A program made the position numbers and the translations under genes. From Pseudonocardia sp. (GTDB lineage Bacteria; Actinomycetota; Actinomycetes; Mycobacteriales; Pseudonocardiaceae): a DNA stretch of 64,000 nt. The notes beneath the pieces were generated by a model. It made no database searches and was not told the DNA's origin. It saw only the letters and a program-made list of their open reading frames with translations. The stretch spans positions 31,810-95,809 of the forward strand of contig JAFASX010000009.1 of the NCBI GenBank assembly GCA_019244295.1, read 5' to 3'. Of the stretch, positions 44,027 to 52,314 are shown one piece after another (positions within the stretch are counted from its first letter, which is position 1; the number at the start of each line of letters is the position of its first letter).

Positions 44027-45388
44027 CTATCCCGCGGCTCGGTAGATAAGCGTCGAGTGCCCGATCCGGATTACATCGCCATCGGTGAGCTGCCACGTCT
44101 GCACCGGGCTGCCGTTAACCGTGGTGCCGTTCGTGGAACCGAGATCGGACAACGTCGCTTGATGACCATCCCAGCTGATCTCCAGGTGCCGTCGGGACAC
44201 ACCGGTGTCGGGAAGGCGGAAGTCGGAGTCCTGACCTCGGCCGACAATCGTGGTCCCGTTGTGCAGCTCGAAGCTGCGGTTAGAACCATCGTCAATAGTC
44301 AGGGTCGCGCCGGACCCCTGCTGGTAACCCTGGTCATAGCCTTGCTGGCCATATCCCTGCTCATAGTTCTGGTCGTAGTACGCCTGCTCGTAGTTCTGGT
44401 CGTAGTACGCCTGCTGCTGGCCGTAGCCTTGTTGGGCATAGCCGTCCTGCTGGACGTAATTTTGCTGCTGGTCGTAACCAGGCTGGGCGCCTGGTTGGGC
44501 GTAGCCCTGCGGCTGGCCGTAGCTCTGTTGGGCATAGCCTTGGTCGTAACCCTGCGGCTGGCCGTAACCTTGCGCGGCATGTCCATGCTGGGGGTAGCTC
44601 TGTTGGGCATAGCCTTGGTCATAACCCTGCGGCTGGCCGTAGCCCTGTTGGGCATAGCCGTCCTGCTGGCCGTAGCCTTGGTCATAACCCGGTTGGGCAC
44701 CCGGTTGGGCATAGCCCTGCTGCTGCGCATGGCCCTGTTGGCTATAACTGGGGTCATACTCCTGGGCGTAACCCTGGTGGTACCCGCCTTGGTGGCTGCG
44801 GTTCGGGTCGTTGCCGTGGCTGCGGTTCGGGTCGTTGCCGGCCGGCTCGGCGTAGGTTTGCTGTTGGCCGTAGCCGCGCGGCGCGCGGTCGTAGCCGTAC
44901 TGACCGTTCTCTTCGGGGTGACCCGGTGGCTGGCTCATCGGTGGTTCCTTTGCGTTGCGGGGACTCGACATGGCCCGAGATGCATTGGGGTCCACGGTCG
45001 AGTTGATGCGGAACTGACCCGTGTGCAGCGCCTCGGAGCGCTCCAATGAGACTACGACGTTGCCGTACGTATCCCATCCCCGGTCGGTGACTAGCTCTAA
45101 CACACGTGCTGCCAGTAGTTGTGTCACGCGCCGCGCATCTTTTGTCATGCGGTTGTGGTCGGACGGACTCAACAGCACCGCGTAGCGGTTCGAGGTGAGC
45201 TGCCGGCCGCCGGCCAGCGGGCGAACGGAGACTTCGGCTTCGCGGACAAGCGCCTGGGCTACCTCCTCGGTCACGACGTTGCCGCCGAAGACGCGAGCGA
45301 AAGTGTCACCCACGAAACCCTCCAACCGGCGCTCGAGGCGCTCAGCGCGGCCCACCCAGTATTCCCCTTCCTTCGATCGGCGCGTCAC
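44027..45388 (-). CDS. fhaA: FHA-domain protein FhaA (DUF3662 plus low-complexity Gln/Gly/Tyr linker)
   Basis: 453 residues. N-terminal DUF3662 domain (about 1-125: [33 protein letters not shown]), a long central region (about 150-360) of tandem [16 protein letters not shown] motifs rich in Gln, Gly and Tyr, and a C-terminal FHA domain ([45 protein letters not shown]). FhaA recruits phosphorylated proteins at the cell wall synthesis machinery. The repeat linker is longer than usual and prion-like in composition. A recurring CAGCAGGGCTAC-type DNA repeat encodes it. Confidence 0.92.
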   Translation of the reverse strand: MTRRSKEGEYWVGRAERLERRLEGFVGDTFARVFGGNVVTEEVAQALVREAEVSVRPLAGGRQLTSNRYAVLLSPSDHNRMTKDARRVTQLLAARVLELVTDRGWDTYGNVVVSLERSEALHTGQFRINSTVDPNASRAMSSPRNAKEPPMSQPPGHPEENGQYGYDRAPRGYGQQQTYAEPAGNDPNRSHGNDPNRSHQGGYHQGYAQEYDPSYSQQGHAQQQGYAQPGAQPGYDQGYGQQDGYAQQGYGQPQGYDQGYAQQSYPQHGHAAQGYGQPQGYDQGYAQQSYGQPQGYAQPGAQPGYDQQQNYVQQDGYAQQGYGQQQAYYDQNYEQAYYDQNYEQGYGQQGYDQGYQQGSGATLTIDDGSNRSFELHNGTTIVGRGQDSDFRLPDTGVSRRHLEISWDGHQATLSDLGSTNGTTVNGSPVQTWQLTDGDVIRIGHSTLIYRAAG

Positions 45389-45511
45389 CTACCCCAACGA
45401 TCGTATCTGTGATAGGGACGCGGGGCGGGTAATCTGCTCTCCCTGCTGAGGATGAATTGTGGCCCGCCGGCGGGCGTCCGAACAGTGCGTGCTAGCCTCG
45501 GCTGCATACCA

Positions 45512-45594
45512 GGGCGAGTGGCGGAATGGCAGACGCGCACGGTTCAGGTCCGTGTGTCCGGAAGGACGTGAGGGTTCAACTCCCTCCTCGCCCA
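45512..45594 (+). tRNA. tRNA-Leu (anticodon CAG)
   Basis: The acceptor stem GGGCGAG (45512-45518) pairs with CTCGCCC (45587-45593), with the discriminator A at 45594. Anticodon stem CACGG/CCGTG encloses the loop TTCAGGT; CAG is at 45545-45547. A long variable arm (TGTCCGGAAGGACG) and the T-arm GGGTTCAACTCCC complete a class II tRNA. CCA is not encoded. Confidence 0.95.
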
Positions 45595-45597
45595 CCG

Positions 45598-46221
45598 TTA
45601 GCGGTCATCCACCAGTGCCAAACGTACGGGGTCGTCCGCAAGCACTAGCACGTCGGCGTTCGCTGGGTTGCTCTCTCGGTTGTAGCGCTCGTAGGCCGGC
45701 AGCGTCCATCGCAGCTCGGGCTCCGTTCGGCGGGCCAACGCCGCGTCGGAGAGTCGAATGTGGACGGTTAGCTCGGCCGGCAGCCCCCGGCCAAGCAGCA
45801 GTGATCCATCGAGTATCAGCACACCGTTGGACGCTAGCTCTACCCTATTCGTTCGAAATGCGCGCTCCACTGTCGTGTCCCACAATCTGGGCAACACAGA
45901 TCTTGACCCGTGTGGACCGGCCGGCTTAAGTACTTCTCGGCGCAGCCCGGATTCGTCGAGCCAGCTCGACAGCAGCGCGTCGGCGTCGGTGTGACCATGT
46001 TCTAGCCGTATCGAGGCCGGACGGAGGAAATCCCTCGCCGAGACCCGCAGCGTCGGTCGGCCCTCCACCCGCAGCCTGGTCGCGAGGCTGTCGGCTAGCG
46101 CATCTGGCCGGGCTGGCGGCGCGCCATCGATGATCAGCCGAGCCCTACCCGGATAATCCCGGATGACTCGCCGGGCCAGCTCCTCGCACAGCGCCGGTTC
46201 TCGGATCGGCCGAGCCCGCAT
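45598..46221 (-). CDS. Uridine-kinase-like P-loop protein with a degenerate P-loop
   Basis: 207 residues. Overall layout resembles uridine/cytidine kinase: RARLIIDGAPPARPDALADSLATRL (P-loop position), VSARDFLRPAS, HGHTDADALLSSWLDESGL, VLPRLWD, ASNGVLILDGSLLLGRGLPAELTVHIRLSDAALARRTEPELRWTLPAYERY. The normal GxxxxGK(S/T) is replaced by GAPPARPDA, lacking the Gly-Lys, so ATP hydrolysis or transfer is doubtful. It may be a non-catalytic paralogue or one with another phosphate donor site. The start at 46221 with GTG/ATG choice is not resolved. Confidence 0.7.
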   Translation of the reverse strand: MRARPIREPALCEELARRVIRDYPGRARLIIDGAPPARPDALADSLATRLRVEGRPTLRVSARDFLRPASIRLEHGHTDADALLSSWLDESGLRREVLKPAGPHGSRSVLPRLWDTTVERAFRTNRVELASNGVLILDGSLLLGRGLPAELTVHIRLSDAALARRTEPELRWTLPAYERYNRESNPANADVLVLADDPVRLALVDDR

Positions 46222-46330
46222 CAGCCGCTACCTCCCAGCGGTCGAGCGTCGCGACCCACGCTGGCGGGACCGCTGGCGTCAGCAGGGATGGGTGCCGGGA
46301 AGCCGCCGGGATGGGTGCCGGGGTAGGTGT

Positions 46331-47806
46331 TCAACCCAGGGTGAAGGGGTCGCGGGTGCCGCCGGTGAGCTCCACCCACACCGACTTGGTCTCGGTGTAC
46401 TCGTTGACGGCTTCCACGCCGTTCTCCCGGCCGAGTCCGGAGTCGCCGTAGCCGCCGAAGGGCACCGACGGCGCCGCAACTCGGTAGGCGTTGATCCACA
46501 CCGTGCCGGCGCGGATCTTGGCCGCGACCCGGTGGGCTCGGTGCACGTCCCTTGTCCACACCGCGCCGGCTAGCCCGTACGGGCTGTCGTTAGCCAGTTT
46601 GAGCGCTTCTTCCTCGCTGGAGAACGTATACGCCGAGAGCACGGGTCCGAATACTTCCTCGCGGACCACCGTGGAGCCGGGGCCGACGCCGGTGAGTACG
46701 GTCGGCTTGACGAAATAGCCGCCGAGACTGTCGTCCGCCGCTCCGCCGTAAGCAACCCGGGCGCCCTCAGACTCGGCGGTCTTCAGGTAGCCGAGCACCT
46801 TCTCATACTGCGGCCGGTTGGCCACCGGGCCCATTTCGGTTGCCGGATCGTTCGGGTCACCGAGCTTGATCCGGGCGGCCCTATCGGACACCAGCCCGAT
46901 CAATTCATCGTGGACCGATTCGTGGACGATCAACCGCGAGCCGGCCATACAGGTCTGTCCAGTGGCCGCGAACACTCCGGCGACCAACCCATTGGAGGCG
47001 GCCTGCAGGTCGGCGTCCGGGAACACGATCTGTGGTGACTTACCGCCCAGCTCCAGCGTTACCTTGTTCAGGTTCTCCGCCGCCGCGTGCGCTACCGCCC
47101 GCCCGGTGGCGCTCGACCCGGTGAAAGCGACCTTGTCCACCCCGGGATGGCCAGCCAACGCGGCGCCGGTCCGTCTGGACTGCGAAGACACCACATTCAC
47201 CACGCCGGGCGGGAACCCCGCCTCAGCGATCAGCTCGGCGAAACCCAGCGTGGACGCTGGCGCGTGCTCCGAAGGCTTGATCACGAATGTGCAGCCGGCG
47301 GCCAGCCCTGGCGCCAACTTCCACGTCAGCAACAGCAGCGGGGAGTTCCACGGTGTGATCGCGGCGACCACGCCGACCGGCTCGCGGCGGGTGTAGACCA
47401 GATAGTTCGGGTTGGGCACCGGAATCTGGCGGCCCTCCAACTTGTCAGCTAGCCCGGCATAGTAGTGGTACCAGGTACCGAGGCTGTTGAGCTGGCCGAT
47501 CATTTCCCGGTACAGCTTGCCGGAGTCGTTGACCTCCAACCGGGCCAGCCGCTGCGCGTTCTGCCCGATGAGGTCACCAAGCCGGTGCATCAAACCCGCC
47601 CTGGCGAACCCGGTGAGCTGACCCCACTCGCCCTCCAGCGCCGATCGGGCGGCCGCGACAGCCGCGTCAACATCTTCTGGGCCACCGTCTGGGATCACCG
47701 CCCACGGCTGGCCGGTATAAGGGTTCTGCGACTCGAACACAGCGCCCGACGCGGCCTCCATCGCCTTGCCGCCGATCAGCATGTGGAACCGCTGGAGCTC
47801 CGTCAT
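46331..47806 (-). CDS. NAD(P)-dependent aldehyde dehydrogenase
   Basis: 491 residues from ATG 47806 (GGAGG about 13 bases upstream); an in-frame extension to 47917 is not conserved. ALDH superfamily features: ITPWNSPLLLLTWKLAPGLAAG, KPSEHAPASTL, FTGSSATGRAVA, the catalytic Glu in LELGGKSP, catalytic Cys in GQTCMAGSRL, and EEVFGPVLSAYTFSSEEEALKLANDSPYGLA. Oxidises an aldehyde to acid with NAD(P)+. The next gene upstream encodes a flavo/iron-sulfur protein, but there is no proof of joint action. Confidence 0.92.
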   Translation of the reverse strand: MTELQRFHMLIGGKAMEAASGAVFESQNPYTGQPWAVIPDGGPEDVDAAVAAARSALEGEWGQLTGFARAGLMHRLGDLIGQNAQRLARLEVNDSGKLYREMIGQLNSLGTWYHYYAGLADKLEGRQIPVPNPNYLVYTRREPVGVVAAITPWNSPLLLLTWKLAPGLAAGCTFVIKPSEHAPASTLGFAELIAEAGFPPGVVNVVSSQSRRTGAALAGHPGVDKVAFTGSSATGRAVAHAAAENLNKVTLELGGKSPQIVFPDADLQAASNGLVAGVFAATGQTCMAGSRLIVHESVHDELIGLVSDRAARIKLGDPNDPATEMGPVANRPQYEKVLGYLKTAESEGARVAYGGAADDSLGGYFVKPTVLTGVGPGSTVVREEVFGPVLSAYTFSSEEEALKLANDSPYGLAGAVWTRDVHRAHRVAAKIRAGTVWINAYRVAAPSVPFGGYGDSGLGRENGVEAVNEYTETKSVWVELTGGTRDPFTLG

Positions 47807-47924
47807 CTCGCCTGCGCCTCCTCGTTCGTCGCGGACCTTCGTGGGCAACGCTAGGCGCGTGGGCGAAGGCAGTCCAGGCGAGATCGAGCCTCTCAGATCG
47901 TGCCGAACTTCGCTCACAGGTCTC

Positions 47925-49739
47925 TCACAGGTCTAGTGTCAACCGATCACCGCGCGCCCGGGAGACGCACAACAGCATCGTGCCGGCCTCGCGTTCCCGA
48001 TCGGTGAGCAGGTTGTCCCGGTGCTGCGGCGCCCCTTCAAGGACGGTGGCTCGGCAGCGTCCACAGATTCCTTGCTCGCACCCGCCGGCCAACTGAGGGA
48101 CGAGATGCGCTACCGCCCGCAACAGGGTCTCGTGTTGGGACACCTGCACGGTCACTCCGGTTCGCCGCAGGTCCAAAGTGACCGGGGCGCCGTCCTGGGG
48201 CGCAACCGGGGCGAATTGCTCGGTGTGCAGGGTGAGGTCGAGGCGGGCCTCGACCAGCTCGCTCGCCATCTGGATCATCGAAGGTGGTCCGCAGCAATAC
48301 ACCGCTGTGCCCGGCGGCTGAGCAGCGATCAAGGAGGCCAGGTCAGGGCGTCCCATCTCGTCGGTCGGCATGATCCGCACTCGGCTGGGGTCCAGTGCTA
48401 TGGCTCGCTCGACGAAGGCCATCTGCGACCTCGACTGCCCGGTGTAGACCAGCCGCCACGGCACGTCATTGCGCGTGAGCACTCGGGTCATCGGCAGTAG
48501 GCAGGTGATGCCGATCCCGCCGGCCAGCAGCAGATAGGACGGCGCCGCGACCAGCGGGAAGTGGTTGCGCGGCGGGCTAACCGGCAGCAGGGTGCCGATC
48601 CGCAGCTGGTCGTGCATCTCCCGCGAGCCGCCCTGTCCGGCGTCCTGGCGCAGGACCGCGATGTGGTAGTGGTAGGGGTCAGCGGGGGAGCCGTAGAGCG
48701 AGTAGGGGCGGACCCGTCCGGACGGCAGCGCTACGTCGATGTGAGCGCCCGGGGTCCACGAGGGCAGCGGTGATCCATCGGTTGAGGAAAGCCGCAACGA
48801 CATGATCCCGTCCGCCTCCCAGGTGATCTGCGAGATCAGCAAGGAGAGGGTGCACGTTTGCGGCGTCGGCGTCGGTTGTCCGGGATCGGGTGGCTCCGTC
48901 TCGGCGGCCGATGTCGACGCAACTGGGTCCGTTTGGCCTCGAGCGCGCCACCGTGCCGCCAACAGACACCCGCACAGCCCGACGGTGCTCAGCATCGCCG
49001 GGGCCAACAACGGCGTGGTGATACATGCGGCGAGTACGCTGTGCGCCGTCGCCAGGGCGAACAGCGGGAAAGCCAGCCGATGTATCCGCTGCCACCAGCG
49101 CCAAGGCAGGTGTGCCCTCAGCGCCGAGGTGAGCACCACCGCGACCATCAGGTAGACGGCGAGCACCCCGCAGGCCTGCGCGATTCGCCCAGGCGACCGG
49201 GTGAACGGTACGGCGAGCTGCAACCACCCCACACCGAACTGGGCTACCACGACCACCGAAGCCAGATGTACCGTGGTGAAGACGACAGCGAACGCCGCGA
49301 CCCAGGTGTGTAGTCCGGTCAATCGATAAGGCTGGGCGCCGGTGGAGTCCCGACCGGACGTGGCTACTCCGGCGACCGCCGAGACCGCGAGCAGCGCCAG
49401 CGCCAACAACCCGGAACTCCTGGCGACCGTCCGCCACGTCACCGGGTCGGGGGAAGTTGTTCCTGGGGTGTCTATAGTGATGACTAAGATCGTGGCGGTG
49501 ATCAGATTCAGCAGAACCGTCATGGCGCCGACCCAGCACAGAACGCGTAGTGTCCGCCTCCAGCGCCGTGCCGGCTTAGCGTTCGACCCGCCCAGACTCC
49601 GGTCGGCCGAACCTCCCGTTTTTCCGCCACTCTCAGACTCAGCTTGATTGACTGCGCACCCAGCTTCGTCCGTCTCTGGTAGCGATCTCACCAGAGGCGG
49701 CATCGTCTGCCGTCTCATGTCCCCCCGGGAATACTCCAT
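47925..49739 (-). CDS. Membrane-bound ferredoxin reductase fusion (ferric reductase-like TM, FAD/NAD, 2Fe-2S)
   Basis: 604 residues. After a cytoplasmic N-terminus, six hydrophobic helices with histidines (LTGLHTWVAAFAVVFTTVHLASVV, WWQRIHRLAFPLFALATAHS) resemble a heme-binding ferric reductase-like domain (about 60-265). Then a FAD-binding oxidoreductase part (HIDVALPSGRVRPYSLYGSP, the RxYS motif), the NAD-binding GGIGITCLLPMTRVL and CCGPPSMIQMASELV, and a C-terminal plant-type 2Fe-2S ferredoxin domain (CEQGICGRCRATVLEG...LLCVSRA). It would carry electrons from NAD(P)H across or into the membrane. Acceptor unknown; the group is seen in ring-hydroxylating or metal-reducing systems. Confidence 0.88.
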   Translation of the reverse strand: MEYSRGDMRRQTMPPLVRSLPETDEAGCAVNQAESESGGKTGGSADRSLGGSNAKPARRWRRTLRVLCWVGAMTVLLNLITATILVITIDTPGTTSPDPVTWRTVARSSGLLALALLAVSAVAGVATSGRDSTGAQPYRLTGLHTWVAAFAVVFTTVHLASVVVVAQFGVGWLQLAVPFTRSPGRIAQACGVLAVYLMVAVVLTSALRAHLPWRWWQRIHRLAFPLFALATAHSVLAACITTPLLAPAMLSTVGLCGCLLAARWRARGQTDPVASTSAAETEPPDPGQPTPTPQTCTLSLLISQITWEADGIMSLRLSSTDGSPLPSWTPGAHIDVALPSGRVRPYSLYGSPADPYHYHIAVLRQDAGQGGSREMHDQLRIGTLLPVSPPRNHFPLVAAPSYLLLAGGIGITCLLPMTRVLTRNDVPWRLVYTGQSRSQMAFVERAIALDPSRVRIMPTDEMGRPDLASLIAAQPPGTAVYCCGPPSMIQMASELVEARLDLTLHTEQFAPVAPQDGAPVTLDLRRTGVTVQVSQHETLLRAVAHLVPQLAGGCEQGICGRCRATVLEGAPQHRDNLLTDREREAGTMLLCVSRARGDRLTLDL

Positions 49740-49910
49740 AACTGCTACGGCCAGATCCGGGACGGTCCCGATACTACTAATGGATCGCGCGTTTGGCCTA
49801 AGTAATTAGGCCAGCTAGGTTCAGACTGCCACACGTTAGCAGACGCACACTTGGCCTAGAGACCGCCAACTGGCTTAGGCTGGATGGTCCAGCCGCAGGT
49901 TCCGCCAGGG
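49740..49910. promoter_or_regulatory. Promoter region with TTGGCCTA palindromes before the ferredoxin reductase gene
   Basis: TGGCCTAA-GTAA-TTAGGCCA (49794-49813) is a perfect 8+4+8 inverted repeat about 55 bases upstream of the reductase start. TTGGCCTA occurs again at 49851-49858 and TGGCTTAGGC at 49871-49880. Such spaced copies suggest binding sites for a dimeric regulator; no regulator is encoded next to them. Confidence 0.45.
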
Positions 49911-50819
49911 TCACCAGTGGGGGACGCGGCATCGTGCGCCTGAGTTGACAGGTTCCACCTGAACGGTTGCGTGCTCCAATCCGAACCGATCGGCGAGCAG
50001 CGTCTGGGCGAGATTGAGCACGGTCACTGGGTCGGTGTTCGGTTCTGCGGTCAGGTGCACAGAGGCTACCTCCATGCCCGACGTGAGTGTCCACAGGTGC
50101 ACGTCATGCGCGTCAGCCACACCATCGAGCTGGGTCAGCGCGATGCTCACTTCGTCTGGGTCGAGGTGACCAGGGGTGCTCTGTATCAGGATGCGCAGTG
50201 CCTGTGCGCCCAGCCGGATTGTGCGAGGCAGGATGAACAGGCCGACCCCGATCGCGACCACCGGGTCGACCCACCGCCAGCCGAAGACGAGCGTGAGTGC
50301 CCCGCCGAGCAGGACCCCAGCTGAGCCGACGGTGTCCGAGATCACCTCGGTACAGGCCGCGCGGATGTTCAAACTTTCCTGTGAACCCGCGCGCAACACT
50401 AAGAACGCTACCAAGTTGGCGATCAGACCGGCACCCGCTGTGAGCAGCACCGGCAGTCCGGCTACCGTCGGTGGATCAGCGAGCCGACGAACGGCTTCCG
50501 CGACGATGAACCCTGCTACCCCGACCAGCAGCACGGCGTTGGCCAGCGCGGCCAGCACCTCCGCTCGGTATAGCCCGAAGGTGTGCCGGGGGCTGGGCGT
50601 GCGGCGGTGTACCCACAGAACGGTGACCAGCGCCAGGCCGACGCCGAACACGTCGGTGAGCATGTGCCCGGCGTCGGAGAGCAGCGCCAGCGAGCCGACG
50701 GCCAGCCCTACCACCACCTCCACCGCGGTGAACGCGGCGATGAGCCCGAATGACAGTGCAAGCGCGCGAAGATGGCGCCCCGAGGCGCTGGCTGCGTGAT
50801 GTCCGTGCTCGTGTCCCAT
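49911..50819 (-). CDS. Cation diffusion facilitator (CDF) metal exporter
   Basis: 302 residues from ATG 50819 (GGGGCGG just upstream). N-terminal His-rich GHEHGHHAAS, six transmembrane helices, the zinc-site motifs LLSDAGHMLTDVFGVGLAL in helix 2 (HxxxD) and SDTVGSAGVLLGGAL in helix 5, and a C-terminal cytoplasmic domain with repeated HDVHLWTLTSG and LEHATVQVE. This is the pattern of a Zn/Cd/Co exporter (CzcD-like). A strong palindrome upstream fits metal-responsive control. Confidence 0.93.
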   Translation of the reverse strand: MGHEHGHHAASASGRHLRALALSFGLIAAFTAVEVVVGLAVGSLALLSDAGHMLTDVFGVGLALVTVLWVHRRTPSPRHTFGLYRAEVLAALANAVLLVGVAGFIVAEAVRRLADPPTVAGLPVLLTAGAGLIANLVAFLVLRAGSQESLNIRAACTEVISDTVGSAGVLLGGALTLVFGWRWVDPVVAIGVGLFILPRTIRLGAQALRILIQSTPGHLDPDEVSIALTQLDGVADAHDVHLWTLTSGMEVASVHLTAEPNTDPVTVLNLAQTLLADRFGLEHATVQVEPVNSGARCRVPHW

Positions 50820-50881
50820 GCCCGCCCCTGTATGCCTCAACTGATGTGCGCCAGCCGTATCGGATGCGTTCGTAGCGCGAA

Positions 50882-50912
50882 CATATTGTCAGGTACGCAT
50901 GTTGACAATATG
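50882..50912. promoter_or_regulatory. Palindromic operator upstream of the CDF exporter
   Basis: CATATTGTCA (50882-50891) and TGACAATATG (50903-50912) are exact inverted repeats of ten bases with an 11-base spacer, about 70 bases upstream of the CDF start. The size and AT-rich flanks resemble ArsR/SmtB-type metal regulator sites. No regulator gene is adjacent. Confidence 0.6.
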
Positions 50913-50951
50913 GGTAGCCTTCACTCACTGGGGCGGATCAACGAGCCAGGG

Positions 50952-51494
50952 TCAGCCGGGCAAACGGGAGTGCTTTCTGATCCGCACAACGAGCGCCGCG
51001 CCGCCAGCGATCAGCAAGACGGCGCCCAGAACCCAAAGCCATAGGGGGCCGCCACCGCGGCCGCGCGGGCTGTCGGCGGCGTTTGGCAAAGGCGCCGGTG
51101 CCGCGGTGGCTGGCGCCGGGTGGCCGGTGCCGGCCTGGGTCAGCACGAAGCTGACCGAGCCGGTGACCGGGTGGCCATCCTCGGAGACGATCCGATAACC
51201 AACCGTGTAACGGCCGGCTGGTCCGAGTGAGTTTACCGCCACCGTGACGGTGGAACCGTCTACTTTGACCGGACCGTTCTGGTATTGGCCGCCATCCGGC
51301 CCGACCACTGTCACGGTGTTGAACGATGGCTGCACAGGCAGGTCGAAGTGCAAACTGACGTTGGCCGGACCGGATGACAAGCTGGTTCCGTCACCGGGGT
51401 CGCTGCTGATCAGCACATTGTGAGCAAAGGCGGTACCGGCGCTGAGCAGCAGCCCCAGCAACACCAGCGGCCAGATTACTAGCTGGGTTTTCAT
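50952..51494 (-). CDS. CopC-domain copper resistance/binding protein
   Basis: 180 residues. Signal peptide MKTQLVIWPLVLLGLLLSAGTAFA is followed by HNVLISSDPGDGTSLSSGPANVSLHFD (CopC start; N-terminal His as Cu ligand), VTVVGPDG, VNSLGPAGRYTVGYRIVSEDGHPVTGSVSFVL with the conserved second metal site His (DGHP). A Pro/Ala linker and a C-terminal membrane helix (LWLWVLGAVLLIAGGAALVV) anchor it. It overlaps the DUF6474-like gene by four bases (ATGA), so it is the second gene of a small operon. Confidence 0.92.
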   Translation of the reverse strand: MKTQLVIWPLVLLGLLLSAGTAFAHNVLISSDPGDGTSLSSGPANVSLHFDLPVQPSFNTVTVVGPDGGQYQNGPVKVDGSTVTVAVNSLGPAGRYTVGYRIVSEDGHPVTGSVSFVLTQAGTGHPAPATAAPAPLPNAADSPRGRGGGPLWLWVLGAVLLIAGGAALVVRIRKHSRLPG

Positions 51495-52036
51495 GCGCGC
51501 GCGACACCATTGTCCGAGGACACACCGACCGACACACCGCCCGGGGACACACCGAGCAGTCGCAGCAGCTCCGGCTCCATCTGGTCCAGCTCATGAGCCA
51601 CCGCCCGGTGCGCGGCGCGGCGGCGCACGGTGGGCATCAGCTCGGCGGCCCGTACGGCCGCGGACATATCCGCTAGCTTCGGCTCGGCGGTGGTGACGAA
51701 CTGGTTCACCTGGGCGGCGCGGGGACCGCTGTTGGTTGAGGCGGCCAGCTCACGCATCGAGGTCGCCAGCCGAGAGATCCGGGCGTGCAGCGCGCCGCCC
51801 TTGCCGCTGTAGCGGCCCAGCTCACTGACCGGTACACCCAATCGCCTGGCTTGCCAGTCGTCCCAGGCGCCGCGAAGGATTGAGATCACCCGCATCAGGA
51901 CTGGCATCAGTACTGGGATCAGTATTTTACCTACCGCGATCGCTCGCTTGGCGTTTCCCACAGTGATCACTTCGCGCTTACTCCGCGTATCGGTCGACGC
52001 ATTATCGCTGGAAGACCGTGCCCGCCGACGCTTCAT
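51491..52036 (-). CDS. DUF6474-like conserved actinobacterial protein
   Basis: 181 residues from ATG 52036; a longer frame from 52183 adds 49 residues that are not typical. Central membrane-like segment VGKILIPVLMPVLMRVISILRGAWDDWQARRLGVPVSELGRYSGKGGALHARISRLATSMREL, matching the DUF6474 pattern of a helix followed by GxYSGxGGALHARIxxL. The C-terminal half is helical (AAVRAAELMPTVRRRAAHRAVAHELDQMEPELLRLLG). Function unknown; overlaps copC by four bases. Confidence 0.7.
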   Translation of the reverse strand: MKRRRARSSSDNASTDTRSKREVITVGNAKRAIAVGKILIPVLMPVLMRVISILRGAWDDWQARRLGVPVSELGRYSGKGGALHARISRLATSMRELAASTNSGPRAAQVNQFVTTAEPKLADMSAAVRAAELMPTVRRRAAHRAVAHELDQMEPELLRLLGVSPGGVSVGVSSDNGVARA

Positions 52037-52141
52037 GTGGTCACCATAGTGCGATCGGATACCAGCCGCTGACCTTTCCCCTAATCGACTCTCGTTCTTG
52101 GCTAAGGTATCCGCGCGACTACGGGCCGATGAACCGTTGTC

Positions 52142-52260
52142 TTGAAGGAACTTGTGGCGATGACCGCTGAGGAACAGCGACACGCCCGCGACCGGCTGGC
52201 AGTGCTCGCGGATAAGCTCACCGAGGCCGGTGATCTACGCACGCCTGGCTCGACGACCCG
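52142..52260 (+). pseudogene. Possible N-terminal remnant of a protein-L-isoaspartate methyltransferase-like gene
   Basis: MTAEEQRHARDRLAVLADKL followed by TEAGDLRTP (from ATG 52160) resembles the start of PIMT-type methyltransferases associated with ATP-grasp peptide systems, which begin with a similar helix then LRSP(E/A)W. The next residues do not continue in that family and the frame runs into the nuclease gene start. It could equally be a leader of the following gene, so this is only a suggestion. Confidence 0.25.
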
Positions 52261-52314
52261 AGGGCCCACACCGCTGGCCGATCTGACACCGGCTGGGAGC
52301 ACACACAACCGCTG

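Noticed and set aside
44015..45049. 344-codon plus-strand frame opposite fhaA, full of Leu/Val
   Set aside because: The repeats CTGCTGG... are simply the complement of the Gln/Gly/Tyr linker of FhaA; it resembles a membrane protein only by strand effect.
34000..45600. A replication origin within the window
   Set aside because: Only two imperfect DnaA boxes were found and there is no dnaA or dnaN gene; the locus is probably near oriC but not at it.
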